This document shows positions 8,229-17,681 of a DNA stretch of 64,000 nt, piece by piece. The notes under the pieces were generated by a model. It was not told the DNA's origin. It saw only the letters and a program-made list of their open reading frames with translations, and ran no database searches. The first letter of the stretch is position 1. The number at the start of each line of letters is the position of its first letter. A program made the position numbers and the translations under genes. The DNA is from Bowdeniella nasicola (GTDB taxonomy: Bacteria > Actinomycetota > Actinomycetes > Actinomycetales > Actinomycetaceae). The stretch lies in the NCBI RefSeq assembly GCF_900107735.1, contig NZ_FNQV01000006.1, forward strand, positions 122,290 to 186,289. Reading direction: 5' to 3'.

Positions 8229-9602
8229 ATGACGGGCGGGAGCACTGGGGCGCGCAATGTGTGGGGCTTCGGCCTGGGGACCCTCGGTCGCGATATGCTC
8301 GCGGCGCTCGTCGCGATGTACCTCATGTTCTACCTGACGGAAGTGCTCGACATCTCCGCGAGCGCCGTGGTGGCGGTGACGGCAATCATGGTCGTGATGC
8401 GGATCTTTGACGCCGTGAACGACCCTGTCATGGGGATCATCGTCGATAACACCCGCTCGCGGTGGGGAAAGTTCAAGCCGTGGATCGCGATCGGCGCCCT
8501 GGCGTGGGCGGCTGCCTCCATCCTCATGTTCGCCGACTGGGGACTTGAAGGAACGACATTCCTACTCGTCTTTACGGTCGTCTACCTGCTGTGGGAGATC
8601 GCCTACACCGTCAATGACATCTCCTACTACGGCATGCTGCCGAGCCTGTCGCGCGATAAGAAGCAGCGCGAACGTATCGGGGTCGTCGCCCGAATTTGCG
8701 CGAACATTGGGCTCTTTTCCCTCGTCGTCGGGGTGTTGCCGCTGACCAAGGCGCTTGGGCAATGGACGGGATCGCTACAGCGGGGCTGGTTCACCCTCGC
8801 CGTGATCCTTGCGGTCATCATGCTCGCCTTCCAGACGATCACGCTCGTGGTGGCCAAGGAAGAAATCCGGATCGAGCAGCCTCCCACGACTCCGCTGCGG
8901 GAATTGTTTTCCGTCATCGTTCGCAATGACCAGCTGCTGTGGGTCACCTTGGCGATGGTCACGTTCATGACGGGCTACCTCGTGACGACATCGCTCGGGA
9001 TTTACTACTTCCGCTATGTCTACGGCGATGAGGACATGTACTCAATCTTCGCGGCGGTCCTTGGCATCACCCAGATCGTTGGGCTCGCGATCTTCCCGCT
9101 CATTGCTCGATTCCTTACTCGCCGCCAGATTCACCGCCTCGCGACAGCGCTGTGCATCGCGGGCTTCGCGCTGTTCTTCGTCGCCGAGCCCTCCATGGCG
9201 TTGATCGGATTTGCCGGGGTCCTGCTGTTTTCCGGGCAGGCGTTCATTCAGCTCCTCATGTTGCTGTTCATCGCGGATTGTGTCGAATACGGCGAATGGA
9301 AGCTCGGGCGGCGCAATGAGTCGATCACGGTCTCGCTGCAGCCGTTCATCTATAAGGGATCGAACGCGCTCGCGAGCGGCATCGTCGGACTGACGCTCCT
9401 CGCCAGTGGAATCGCCTCGCTGTCCTCCGATGATGAGGCGGCAGCGATAACTGCCGGCGGCATACTCGTCGTCAAGATCGCGATGATGGTGCTCCCGCTC
9501 GTCTTGACCGCAACGAGCTGGTTGATCCTGCGCGCCAAGTACCGCATCGATGAACCGACCTATGCCCGCATCGTTTCCGACCTGAAGGAGCGCGAATTAT
9601 GA
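8229..9602 (+). CDS. GPH-family sugar:cation symporter (MelB-like)
   Basis: Imports a glycoside with Na+ or H+. The 457-residue protein has about 12 hydrophobic segments and family signatures: an early Asp-rich loop FDAVNDPVMGIIVDNTRSRWGKFKPWI (residues about 60-86) and a late VEYGEWKLGRRNESITVSLQPFIYK. The ATG at 8229 is preferred over an open upstream extension because it gives the normal N-terminus (NVWGFGLGTLGRDML). It overlaps the downstream GH13 gene by 4 bp (ATGA), so transporter and glucosidase are translationally coupled. The likely substrate is an alpha-glucoside such as isomaltose, inferred from that partner. Confidence 0.92.
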   Translation: MTGGSTGARNVWGFGLGTLGRDMLAALVAMYLMFYLTEVLDISASAVVAVTAIMVVMRIFDAVNDPVMGIIVDNTRSRWGKFKPWIAIGALAWAAASILMFADWGLEGTTFLLVFTVVYLLWEIAYTVNDISYYGMLPSLSRDKKQRERIGVVARICANIGLFSLVVGVLPLTKALGQWTGSLQRGWFTLAVILAVIMLAFQTITLVVAKEEIRIEQPPTTPLRELFSVIVRNDQLLWVTLAMVTFMTGYLVTTSLGIYYFRYVYGDEDMYSIFAAVLGITQIVGLAIFPLIARFLTRRQIHRLATALCIAGFALFFVAEPSMALIGFAGVLLFSGQAFIQLLMLLFIADCVEYGEWKLGRRNESITVSLQPFIYKGSNALASGIVGLTLLASGIASLSSDDEAAAITAGGILVVKIAMMVLPLVLTATSWLILRAKYRIDEPTYARIVSDLKEREL

Positions 9603-11518
9603 CCGGCCCCATCACTCGCGACTCGAGACTCAAAGACGTCTACGCTCATCCCCTCGGGCGCGACATCATCGACAAGGTGCTGCTGCAGCTAGGCCGCTCA
9701 CGCGCGTGGGTGACGAATCCGCTAATCTCGGCGGTCTCGCTGAACCAGATCGACCAACTCCTCGGGCGCATCATCGGGCCCGGCTTCATCGACACGCTCA
9801 TCACGCTGCTCAATACCGAGACCGCGACGCCCGCCGTTTCCCACGCAGCTACCGAGACCCCCTGGTGGAAGGAGGCCATCTTCTATCAGGTTTACCCGCG
9901 CAGCTTCCAAGACTCCGACGGTGATGGCATCGGCGATCTGCGAGGCATCAACTCGCGCCTGGATTACCTCGCGTGGCTGGGGATCGATTGCCTATGGCTC
10001 TCCCCAATCTTTGACTCCCCTAACGAGGACATGGGCTACGACGTGCGCGACTACCGCGCGATCATGGCCGAGATGGGGACCATGGCCGACATGGAGGCGC
10101 TCATCAAGGGCTGCCATGAGCGCGGCATGCGCATCATCTTGGACCTCGTCGTGAACCATACCTCCGACCAGCACGACTGGTTCCAGGCCGCCCTCGCCGA
10201 CCCGGAAGGCCCATACGGCGAGTATTACTTCCTGCGGCCCGGTAGTGCACAGCCACCGAACAACTGGGAGTCGTTCTTTTCTGGCTCGGCCTGGCGATAC
10301 CTTCCCGAAGCCGACCGCTGGGCATTGCACCTGTTTGCGCCCGGCCAGCTCGACTTGAACTGGGACAACCCCGGGGTTCGCGCGGAGATCGCTGACATCG
10401 TCCAGTTCTGGCGGGCCAAAGGAGTGGACGGCTTCCGCATGGACGTCACCAACTACATCTCGAAATCGCCGGGGCTGCCCGACGGTAACGAGTTCATCGG
10501 GCAGCTCATCGGCTTTCGCGGCATCGAGCACTATTTCTACGGCCCCAAGTTGCACGAGTATCTGGCCGAACTGCGTCGGGACGGATTCACCTCACCCGAT
10601 GGGCAGGTTGGTGTCATGGTCGGGGAGACCCCCGGCATTGGCGTGGAGACCGGGCGGTTGCTATCCGGAGCCGAGCGAGGCGCACTCGACCTCGTCTTCA
10701 ATTTCAATGTGCTGGAGCCGCCCGGCAAGATCAGGTGGGACGACTACCGCTACGACCTCGCCTATCTCATCGAGTTCTACCGCGACTACCTCACGCGGGT
10801 TTCGAGCAGCGACTGGATCGCGCTGTTCGTCGAGAATCACGACAACCCGCGCATGATCTCCAAGGTGCTGGGCAGCGCCGACCGGGATCCGGTGTTGCGC
10901 GATGCCGTCGGCATTGCGATCGCAACGATTCAGCTCACGCTGCCGGGCACGCCCTTCATCTTCCAGGGCCAAGAAACTGGGTCGGTCAACCAGCCGTTTT
11001 TCGATATCGGCGAGCTGCGTGACGTCGAATCACTCAACCGCTACGCCGAACTGCTCGCGGCGGGGATGAGCGAGGAGGCAGCATGGGCGCAGATCATGGC
11101 GGGCTCCCGCGACCACGCTCGCACGCCGCTGGCGTGGGAGACCGGCGGCGGCTTCACGACGGGCGCGGCGTGGCTCGCCGAAACGGTCGCGGGCCCGGGC
11201 TATTCGGTTGCCGAGCAGCGAGCAAACCCCGACTCGGTCCTCAACGTCTACCGGCGTCTCATCGCGCTGCGCCGCGAGCATCCGGCCCTCGCAACGGGTG
11301 AGGTGACGTTCCTTGCCAGCGGTCAGCGCGGCTATGCCGCGTGGCTGCGAACCTCGCCCGACGGCGCGGAGCGCTGGCTCGTCGAGGTCAATACGACCGG
11401 CAGGCGCATTGCGCGCCGAATACCCGAGGGCCCGTGCGAGATTGTGCTCGGCCCGCCGGCGCGCGGCGCCACCATGGCACCGTATGAGGCCGTCGTTGCG
11501 CGGCTGCGGCCCCGCTAG
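9599..11518 (+). CDS. GH13 alpha-glucosidase (oligo-1,6-glucosidase type) with N-terminal extra module
   Basis: Cytoplasmic hydrolase of alpha-glucosides taken up by the adjacent symporter. The GH13 core begins near residue 88 (WWKEAIFYQVYPRSFQDSDG) and carries the conserved regions DLVVNHTS, GFRMDV (nucleophile D282), VGET (acid/base E343) and ENHDNPR (D415). The first 85 residues are an extra module not part of GH13: DSRLKDVYAHPLGRDIIDKV followed by a second amphipathic helix region; I do not recognise it with confidence. The C-terminal beta domain is present. At 639 residues it is longer than the usual 550-580. Confidence 0.9.
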   Translation: MTGPITRDSRLKDVYAHPLGRDIIDKVLLQLGRSRAWVTNPLISAVSLNQIDQLLGRIIGPGFIDTLITLLNTETATPAVSHAATETPWWKEAIFYQVYPRSFQDSDGDGIGDLRGINSRLDYLAWLGIDCLWLSPIFDSPNEDMGYDVRDYRAIMAEMGTMADMEALIKGCHERGMRIILDLVVNHTSDQHDWFQAALADPEGPYGEYYFLRPGSAQPPNNWESFFSGSAWRYLPEADRWALHLFAPGQLDLNWDNPGVRAEIADIVQFWRAKGVDGFRMDVTNYISKSPGLPDGNEFIGQLIGFRGIEHYFYGPKLHEYLAELRRDGFTSPDGQVGVMVGETPGIGVETGRLLSGAERGALDLVFNFNVLEPPGKIRWDDYRYDLAYLIEFYRDYLTRVSSSDWIALFVENHDNPRMISKVLGSADRDPVLRDAVGIAIATIQLTLPGTPFIFQGQETGSVNQPFFDIGELRDVESLNRYAELLAAGMSEEAAWAQIMAGSRDHARTPLAWETGGGFTTGAAWLAETVAGPGYSVAEQRANPDSVLNVYRRLIALRREHPALATGEVTFLASGQRGYAAWLRTSPDGAERWLVEVNTTGRRIARRIPEGPCEIVLGPPARGATMAPYEAVVARLRPR

Positions 11519-12009
11519 CTTCGGCGCTCGTCGAAGAATTCGGCCATGAGCGCTCCGGCGGCGGCCGCTCGTACACCCGCGATAACCTCGCAGCGGTGGT
11601 TGGCTCGCGTATCTCGAACGACGTCGCGGATGGAGCCGCACGCACCAGTCTTGGGCTCCCACGCGCCAAAGATGACCCGGTCAACGCGGGCAAGAACCGC
11701 CGCGCCCGCACACATCGTGCACGGCTCGATCGTCACGACGAGCGTGCACCCGGCAAGGCGCCACTGCCCGCGCACCGCGGCGGCTTGACGCAGCGCCAGC
11801 ACCTCGGCATGCGCGGTCGGATCGCCTGCGGCCTCCCGCTCGTTCTTGCCGCGGCCAATGACCTGTCCGGCCTCGTCGATGACGACGGCGCCGATCGGGA
11901 TATCGCCCGCCAGCCCGGCCTGCCGGGCAAGGGCGAGCGCCTCGTCCATCGCGTCGCCAAAGCGCATCTCGGCCCACGGTTGGGTCCGTGCGTCATCACC
12001 GCTACTCAC
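11515..12009 (-). CDS. tadA: tRNA(adenine34) deaminase TadA
   Basis: Converts A34 of tRNA-Arg(ACG) to inosine so that CGU, CGC and CGA are read; that tRNA is encoded at 27218-27290. The zinc deaminase motifs are HAE (TAHAEVLAL) and PCTMC (EPCTMCAGA). Length 164 from the GTG at 12009; an ATG at 11967 would give 150 residues, nearer to the family norm, and is a real alternative. Convergent with the glucosidase (4-bp overlap) and divergent from upp with only 22 bp between starts, or 64 bp with the shorter start. Confidence 0.93.
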   Translation of the reverse strand: MSSGDDARTQPWAEMRFGDAMDEALALARQAGLAGDIPIGAVVIDEAGQVIGRGKNEREAAGDPTAHAEVLALRQAAAVRGQWRLAGCTLVVTIEPCTMCAGAAVLARVDRVIFGAWEPKTGACGSIRDVVRDTRANHRCEVIAGVRAAAAGALMAEFFDERRS

Positions 12010-12031
12010 GCAACCACGGTACCGTTAAGAC

Positions 12032-12670
12032 ATGCGCTTGCACGTTGCTGACCACCCGCTCATTGCCCACAAATTAACGGTTCTTCGCAAGAAGGACACG
12101 CCCTCTGCGACGTTCCGGCTACTCGTCGACGAACTCGTCACGCTGCTCGCCTACGAGGCCACCCGCGATGTCGCCACCGAACCCATCGAGATCGAGACCC
12201 CGGTCGCCCGCACCAAGGGCACTCACCTCTCCCTGCCCAAACCCGTCGTCGTTCCCATCCTGCGCGCCGGACTCGGCATGCTCGACGGCATGACCCGGAT
12301 GCTGCCGACCGCTGAGGTGGGCTTCCTTGGGATGAAACGCGATGAGGAAACCCTCCTCGTCGATACCTACGCCAACCGGTTGCCCGAGGATCTGTCCGGC
12401 CGCCAGGTTTACCTGCTGGATCCGATGCTCGCGACGGGTCACACGCTCATTGACGCGATCGAGTTCGTGCTGGAGCGCGGCGCCCGCGACGTCACCTGCG
12501 TGTGTCTGCTTGCCGCCCCCGAGGGCCTGAAGAACCTCGAAAAGGCCGTCGGCGACCGCGCCGAGGTCACGATCGTCACCGCTTCGGTCGACGAGAAGCT
12601 GAACGAGCAGGCCTACATCGTTCCGGGCCTGGGCGATGCTGGCGATCGCCTCTACGGCATCGTCGACTAA
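12032..12670 (+). CDS. upp: Uracil phosphoribosyltransferase
   Basis: Salvages uracil with PRPP to UMP. 212 residues, typical length. Motifs: N-terminal [39 protein letters not shown], and the PRPP loop [17 protein letters not shown]. The C-terminus [15 protein letters not shown] is invariant in the family. Strong hairpin just downstream. Confidence 0.97.
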   Translation: MRLHVADHPLIAHKLTVLRKKDTPSATFRLLVDELVTLLAYEATRDVATEPIEIETPVARTKGTHLSLPKPVVVPILRAGLGMLDGMTRMLPTAEVGFLGMKRDEETLLVDTYANRLPEDLSGRQVYLLDPMLATGHTLIDAIEFVLERGARDVTCVCLLAAPEGLKNLEKAVGDRAEVTIVTASVDEKLNEQAYIVPGLGDAGDRLYGIVD

Positions 12671-12679
12671 CAACGAGCG

Positions 12680-12715
12680 CGGGCCCCGAGGACAACGACA
12701 TGTCCTCGGGGCCCG
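12680..12715. terminator. Hairpin between convergent upp and metQ
   Basis: Perfect 15-bp GC-rich stem (12680-12694 with 12701-12715) and a 6-nt loop. No T-tract follows on either strand, so termination efficiency is uncertain, but position 10 bp after upp and 16 bp after the metQ stop supports a shared terminator. Confidence 0.7.
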
Positions 12716-12730
12716 CTGCGTGAGCTGGCG

Positions 12731-13627
12731 CTAGTTCTTGGAGGAGATGACCTCACCGTTGGGCCAGGTCTTCTTGATGAAGTCGGCGACCTCCTGGCCG
12801 TGCAGGATCTCGTCGAGCTTCTTCAGCGCATCGAGCTTTTCGCCCTCCTCGTTCGAGCGGTATGCCACGAGGTTGGCGTAGGGGTTGCCGTCCACGGACT
12901 CCAGGACGATCGCATCCTCGGAGGGCTTCAGGCCGCCTTCCAGCGCGAAGTTTCCGTTAATGATGGCGATGTCGACATCCGGCAGGACGCGCGGCAGTGC
13001 CGGCGCCTCGGTCTCGACGAACTCGAGCTTCTTGGGGTTGGCCTCGGCGTTGCCGTCGTAGTCGACGATCGAGACGTCGTCCTTGTCGATCTTCTGCAGC
13101 GCGCCTTCCTTCACGAGCAGGTCGAGCGCTCGCGCCTGGTTCGAGGGGTCGTTGGAGATGCCGACCTTGGCGCCATCGGCGAGCTCCGAGATGTTCTTGA
13201 TCTTCTCGGAGTAGATGCCGTAGGGCTCGATGTGGACGCCCTCGAAGTGCGAGAATTCGTAACCCTTGTCGGCGATCTCGGCCTCGAGGTAGGGCAGGTG
13301 CTGGAAGTAGTTGGCGTCGAGGTCGCCCTCGGACAGCGCAACGTTCGGCTGGACGTAGTCGGTGTACTCGACGATCTCCAGGTCGAGTCCGGCCTTTTCC
13401 GCCAGGCCCTCGCTCTTCACGAAGTTCAGGATCTCGGCGTGCGGCACCGGGGAGGCTCCGACGATCAGCTTGACGGGAGCGCCGCCCTCGGCGGCGGCGG
13501 AGGTGTCCCCGGACGCTGGCGTCGTGGCGGAATTGGTGGTGCCGTTGCCACCGCAGGCGGCGAGGGTGAGGGCGGTCGCCGCGGTGATGGCGGCAATCGA
13601 GAGGCGGGTGGTACGTGAGCGAGACAT
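12731..13627 (-). CDS. metQ: Methionine ABC transporter substrate-binding lipoprotein
   Basis: NlpA/MetQ-family lipoprotein, 298 residues, that binds methionine outside the membrane. The signal peptide ends in lipobox TLAACGG, followed by a low-complexity linker and the MetQ core (VKLIVGASPVPHAEIL, ALSEGDLDANYFQHLPYLE, VGISNDPSNQARALDLL). The frame is open far upstream, but the ATG at 13627 after AAAGGACA gives the lipoprotein start. Last gene of metN-metI-metQ. Confidence 0.95.
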   Translation of the reverse strand: MSRSRTTRLSIAAITAATALTLAACGGNGTTNSATTPASGDTSAAAEGGAPVKLIVGASPVPHAEILNFVKSEGLAEKAGLDLEIVEYTDYVQPNVALSEGDLDANYFQHLPYLEAEIADKGYEFSHFEGVHIEPYGIYSEKIKNISELADGAKVGISNDPSNQARALDLLVKEGALQKIDKDDVSIVDYDGNAEANPKKLEFVETEAPALPRVLPDVDIAIINGNFALEGGLKPSEDAIVLESVDGNPYANLVAYRSNEEGEKLDALKKLDEILHGQEVADFIKKTWPNGEVISSKN

Positions 13628-13719
13628 GGAATGTCCTTTCGGGTAGCTCAAATGGAGGTTCATGAGGTTGGGGTTGTGAGGGTGCTGGCCTGAAGCTGTT
13701 CGCTCCGGTTGGCGGGTGC

Positions 13720-14475
13720 CTAGCGGTGGTCCACCAACCGGCTCAACATGTCGCCCATCATCTGCACGAGCTGGACGATGAGAACGATGATGACGACGGT
13801 CGAGATCATCGTGTCGGTCTGGTAGCGCTGGTAGCCGTAGTTGTAGGCGAGGGTGCCAAGCCCGCCGCCGCCGAGGACGCCCGCGATCGCGGAGTAGCCC
13901 ACGATCGTGATGATAAGGACCGTAATGCCCTGGACGATTCCGGGCAGGGCTTCTCGCACCTGCACGCCGAACATCACCTGGCGTCCGGTGGCGCCCATCA
14001 TCGTGGCCGCCTCGACCTTTCCGGGATCGACGGCAAGGACGCTCGTTTCGACGAGGCGCGCGAAGAATGGGATTGCCGCGACCGCGAGGGGCAGCACGGC
14101 TGACGTCCACCCGATCGCCGAGCCCATGACAAAGCGCGTGAAGGGGATGAGCGCGATCATCAGGATAATGAAGGGAATCGAACGCCCGATGTTGACGATC
14201 GCCCCGAGGACCGAGTTGACGGTCCGGTTGGCGAGGACGCCACGCTTGGAGGTGGCGACGAGCAGCAGGCCGAGCGGCAACCCGAGCAGGACCGTGATGA
14301 GTGAGCTGAGGCCCGTCATGTAGAGGGTCTCCAGCGTCGCGGGCCACAGCCGGCGCGAGATCGCGGGGTTATCGAACCAGGTCGGCTTGTCCGTAGCGAG
14401 CAGCCGAGTGGCGATATCGGCGAGGGCCGGGGTGTGGCTGGCGCTGACGGCAGCGGCGTATCCAAGAATGCTCAC
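13720..14475 (-). CDS. metI: Methionine ABC transporter permease
   Basis: 251-residue membrane protein with about five hydrophobic spans and the ABC permease loop AATMMGATGRQVMFGVQVREALPG that contacts MetN. The GTG at 14475 overlaps the metN stop by 4 bp (GTGA) and gives the sequence SILGYAAAV; longer starts would run into metN. The product is slightly longer at its N-terminus than the usual 220 residues, with an extra periplasmic segment (ATDKPTWFDNPAISRRLW). Confidence 0.94.
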   Translation of the reverse strand: MSILGYAAAVSASHTPALADIATRLLATDKPTWFDNPAISRRLWPATLETLYMTGLSSLITVLLGLPLGLLLVATSKRGVLANRTVNSVLGAIVNIGRSIPFIILMIALIPFTRFVMGSAIGWTSAVLPLAVAAIPFFARLVETSVLAVDPGKVEAATMMGATGRQVMFGVQVREALPGIVQGITVLIITIVGYSAIAGVLGGGGLGTLAYNYGYQRYQTDTMISTVVIIVLIVQLVQMMGDMLSRLVDHR

Positions 14476-15485
14476 AGCTCGACCTCCACTCCGTTCTCGC
14501 GGCGGATCTGCACCGCATGGCCTTCGCGCCACAGCGCGTCGCGCGCCTCACCGGCGACGTCGGGCGGGACGGATACCGCGAGGCGTCCCACCTGCGCGGA
14601 GCCGATGGTCTCGAAGGTTCCGGCCGCGATATCGCCGCCGAGATTCGCAACGGCCGAGAGCACGCGCGCGCCCGTAGGCTCGCCAGGGTGGGAGGTGAAC
14701 ATGACGTCCAAGATGGTGTAGCCATCGAGGTAGCCGTCGTCGGGGATCGACGGCGGCGGTACCAGGGCGCGTGCCAGTCGGCTCGTCTTATCGGAGATGA
14801 TCTCCTCGAGCGTGCCGGTTTCCGCGACCTCGCCGGCGCTCAGCAGCGTCACCGAGTCGCAGATCTCGCGCACGACGCTCATCTCGTGGGTGACGATGAC
14901 GATCGTGACGCCGAGCTGATCGCACACCTCGCGCAACAACTGCAGGATCGAAGTCGTCGTCTCGGTATCGAGCGCGGAGGTCGGCTCATCGGCCAGGAGC
15001 ACCGGCGGCCGGGTCGCAAGGGCTCGCGCAATGCCGACGCGCTGCTTCTGCCCGCCCGAGAGCTGGGAGGGATAGGAATCTCCCCTGCCGGTCAGGCCGA
15101 CGATCTCCAGGAGTTCGGCTACGCGCTTAGCGATATCGCCCTTCGGAGTGCGCATGATTTGAAGCGGGTAGGCGATGTTCTTCGCGGCGGTGCGCTGGTC
15201 GAACAGGTTGACGTGCTGGAAGACCATTCCGATACGGCGGCGCAGCGCGCGCCGGGAGCGGGCGTGGGCGGCGGATACTTCAACATCGTCGACGACGACG
15301 CGGCCCGAAGTGGGGGTGACGAGCCCGGTCAGGCAGCCGACGAGCGTCGACTTTCCCGCGCCAGAAGGACCTACGATGCCGTGAATGGTGCCGCGTTCGA
15401 CGCTCAACGTCACGTCGTGCAGGGCTGTCACGGAGCCGTAGGTCTTACCAACTGACTCGAGGGTTATCACCGGGTGTGCCTCCAT
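14472..15485 (-). CDS. metN: Methionine ABC transporter ATP-binding protein
   Basis: ATPase of the D/L-methionine importer, 337 residues. Walker [10 protein letters not shown], signature LSGGQKQR, Walker [12 protein letters not shown] and H-loop IVTHE are all present. The C-terminal NIL domain (about residues 255-335) binds methionine and inhibits transport allosterically. A GTG at 15503 is also in frame, but it falls inside the conserved GGTGCTAC core of the upstream riboswitch, so the ATG at 15485 is the start. First gene of the operon. Confidence 0.96.
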   Translation of the reverse strand: MEAHPVITLESVGKTYGSVTALHDVTLSVERGTIHGIVGPSGAGKSTLVGCLTGLVTPTSGRVVVDDVEVSAAHARSRRALRRRIGMVFQHVNLFDQRTAAKNIAYPLQIMRTPKGDIAKRVAELLEIVGLTGRGDSYPSQLSGGQKQRVGIARALATRPPVLLADEPTSALDTETTTSILQLLREVCDQLGVTIVIVTHEMSVVREICDSVTLLSAGEVAETGTLEEIISDKTSRLARALVPPPSIPDDGYLDGYTILDVMFTSHPGEPTGARVLSAVANLGGDIAAGTFETIGSAQVGRLAVSVPPDVAGEARDALWREGHAVQIRRENGVEVEL

Positions 15486-15567
15486 CGGTCCCGGCGGTAG
15501 CACCCTCGCCCGTAATGGGGGGTTGCTGCAGCGTCATCGAGCCGGGTCTCTCAGCTGCTCTGGATGG
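15482..15567 (-). ncRNA. SAM-I (S-box) riboswitch controlling metNIQ
   Basis: On the minus strand the leader reads CCATC-C-AGAG, GCTGAGAGACCCGGCTC, GATGACGCTGCAGCAACC, then GGTGCTAC, then GATGG. These follow the S-box conserved positions (AUCaAGAG, GAGGGAcyGGCCCgAUGAaGC, GCAACC, GGUGCUAA, closing GAU) in order. Closing stem P1 is CCATC (15567-15563) with GATGG (15486-15482). P4 seems missing or very short. The 3' strand of P1 contains the metN AUG, so SAM binding should hide the start codon directly. Confidence 0.88.
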
Positions 15568-15628
15568 TTCCGACGCTAGCTTAAACGAAACTTCGCGCTG
15601 CGTGCGACCATGGTGTGAGAATTGAGTC

Positions 15629-16666
15629 ATGAATCTCAGCGAGCTACCCCGCGTCCCCGACATTCTCGACGGCTATATTTCGCGACAATTTCGCGTAACA
15701 GAAGCCCCCTCGATGCCGCGTGCGACGACGGCCACGCTGGTCCACCATGCGGAACTCCTGCCTGATGCGCAGCGAGCGATTCTCTACCTGCCGGGCTATT
15801 CCGACTATTTCTTCCAAACCGAGCACGCGACGGCGTGGCGCAAGCGCGGGTTTGAATTCTTCGCGCTCGACATGCGAGCCCAGGGCCGCAACCTCCTGCC
15901 CGGTCCGCGAAGCGAGGAGGGTCCACTGCCGGAATACCTGCCCGACCTGCGCATCCGGCACGAAGACATCGCGCTCGCGATGCGCGCGCTACGCGAGCGC
16001 TACGACCAGATCGCGATCCTCGGCCACTCCACGGGCGGCTTGCAGGCCGTCATGTACGCCTACCTCTCCTCCCCCGCCGCGCACCCCACGCGCTCGCGCG
16101 GGCTGCCGGATCGCACGCGCCACCCGCTCGCGCCCGACGCGTTGATCCTCAATTCGCCATGGTTCGGCCTCAACGCCAACCCCCTCACGCGCCTCGCCGC
16201 GCCGCTCGGCGTCGCTGCCCTCGCTCGCATTGCGCCGACCCAGCAGGTAGCGACCCTCGACCCGGCATACACGCATGACCTCATCGAGTATGACTCCGGG
16301 CGCTGGGGCATCGACCCGATGCTGAAACCGATCGACGGCTTCCCCATGCGGGCGGCGACGCTCGCCTCGGTGTGCTCCGCCCAGCGCCGCCTCGCGCGTG
16401 GTCTTCACCTCGATATCGCGACCCTCATTTGCCACTCCGCACGCTCGGGCAATAACTCCCACCCCACCGCCGACGAAGTGGCGACAAGCGACGTCGTGCT
16501 CGACGTTGCGGACATGACCGGTCGCGCGATGTGCGTAGGCGTGAACGCCCAGACATACGCCATCGAGGACGGGAAGCACGATCTCGCGCTCTCGGGGCCC
16601 GCGGCGCGCGAGACCTACCTGCGGCGCATCACCGACTTCGCCGATCTGACGCTCTTTAGGGCGTGA
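15629..16666 (+). CDS. Alpha/beta hydrolase (serine aminopeptidase / lysophospholipase-like)
   Basis: 345-residue cytoplasmic hydrolase. Strand-turn YLPGYSDYFFQ supplies the oxyanion region, the nucleophile elbow is GHSTGG (S134), and GKHDLALSG near residue 315 carries the likely catalytic His. This arrangement matches the Hydrolase_4 group (monoacylglycerol lipase-like). Substrate not predictable. Divergent from metNIQ with the riboswitch leader between them; the 3' end overlaps the convergent MauE-thioredoxin gene by 11 bp. Confidence 0.82.
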   Translation: MNLSELPRVPDILDGYISRQFRVTEAPSMPRATTATLVHHAELLPDAQRAILYLPGYSDYFFQTEHATAWRKRGFEFFALDMRAQGRNLLPGPRSEEGPLPEYLPDLRIRHEDIALAMRALRERYDQIAILGHSTGGLQAVMYAYLSSPAAHPTRSRGLPDRTRHPLAPDALILNSPWFGLNANPLTRLAAPLGVAALARIAPTQQVATLDPAYTHDLIEYDSGRWGIDPMLKPIDGFPMRAATLASVCSAQRRLARGLHLDIATLICHSARSGNNSHPTADEVATSDVVLDVADMTGRAMCVGVNAQTYAIEDGKHDLALSGPAARETYLRRITDFADLTLFRA

Positions 16667-17672
16667 GCATCCCGGCCGCGATGAGCTCCGCGGCGACGTC
16701 CTCGATGAAATCTTCGATCGCTTGCCGCCCCGCGACGGGACCGCCCGCGAGATAGGAATCCGTGCCGAGGAGCATCGCGCTCGGCGTCGCAAGGCGCATT
16801 GCCCGCGCCGTCCTGCCTGCCGGATCGCGCACGACCGTCACGGCGGCGCCCGCGCGCTCGGCGGCCGCGTCATCGTCATCAGCGACGAGCGCAACCACCT
16901 CGACGACGTTATCGAGCCGTTCGCGGTAGTGCGCGAGGCGATCGGTGACCTCCTCGCACGCGTGGCATGCCGAGGTGAGGTTCACGAGGACGACGGCGTG
17001 CTCGGTCGCGAGGTAGGGTAGCGCGACGATCTCGCCGTCGGCACGTTGCACATCGAGCACGGGAACGGCCGAGCGCACATAGTCGTTGCGGCGCGCCTGA
17101 AGCTCGGCTTCGGCCTGCCGATAGGCCTCCTGCACGCCCTCATCGCGCGCGCCGGAGCGCTCGCCGGCCAGGTAGCCCCACGCCGCCAGCGCCCCTGCCG
17201 CCGCGACGGCGACGCTCGCCGCAAAGCCCACTGGGTGCGCCGCGGCGTAATCCCACGGCCCGACGCGCATCAGGTGCGCGACAAGCGCCAGGCCCGCGAG
17301 CGCCAACAGTCCGAGGTTGCGAGCCACGGTCGCGTACGACATGGGAGCCGAGGACTCGCCAAAGCAGTGGCAGGGCGTGCCGCGTCCCGAGGCGACGGCC
17401 GCGGTCACGAGCAGCGTGAAGATGATCAGCAGGGCGAGCAGGCCCGCGGCCGCGGCGACGCCGAAGGCTGCGGGCAGCAGCAACGCGATCGCAAGGACGA
17501 GCTCCACGATCGGCAGGGCGCGCACCGCCCACGGCTTCGCGAGCGCGCGCGGCACGCCGAGCCGCCGCCACGTCGCGATATCGCGCCCGATGCCGGGCGA
17601 ATGACGCAGCTTGCCAACGCCGCTGCCAATGAAGGCAGCGGCGAGAAGAATCGTTGCAACAGTGAGGGCCAC
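16656..17672 (-). CDS. MauE-like membrane domain fused to a thioredoxin-like domain
   Basis: 338 residues in two parts. Residues 1-165 hold four to five membrane spans of the MauE/DoxX type with the Cys motif TPCHCFGESS in a loop. After a charged helix (about 170-195) comes a thioredoxin-like domain with strand VVLVNLTSACHACEEVTDRL, whose CHAC pair is at the redox-active position, and a later cis-Pro-like LATPSAMLL. Stand-alone MauE proteins are thought to help form or exchange disulfides outside the membrane. The fusion suggests a one-protein electron relay, like a minimal CcdA/TlpA pair. It lies 9 bp after the TetR gene and may be co-transcribed. Confidence 0.75.
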   Translation of the reverse strand: MALTVATILLAAAFIGSGVGKLRHSPGIGRDIATWRRLGVPRALAKPWAVRALPIVELVLAIALLLPAAFGVAAAAGLLALLIIFTLLVTAAVASGRGTPCHCFGESSAPMSYATVARNLGLLALAGLALVAHLMRVGPWDYAAAHPVGFAASVAVAAAGALAAWGYLAGERSGARDEGVQEAYRQAEAELQARRNDYVRSAVPVLDVQRADGEIVALPYLATEHAVVLVNLTSACHACEEVTDRLAHYRERLDNVVEVVALVADDDDAAAERAGAAVTVVRDPAGRTARAMRLATPSAMLLGTDSYLAGGPVAGRQAIEDFIEDVAAELIAAGMLTP

Positions 17673-17681
17673 GCTTGCAGA

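Noticed and set aside
15486..15503. metN start at the upstream GTG
   Set aside because: The GTG is part of the conserved riboswitch core and has no suitable ribosome binding site.
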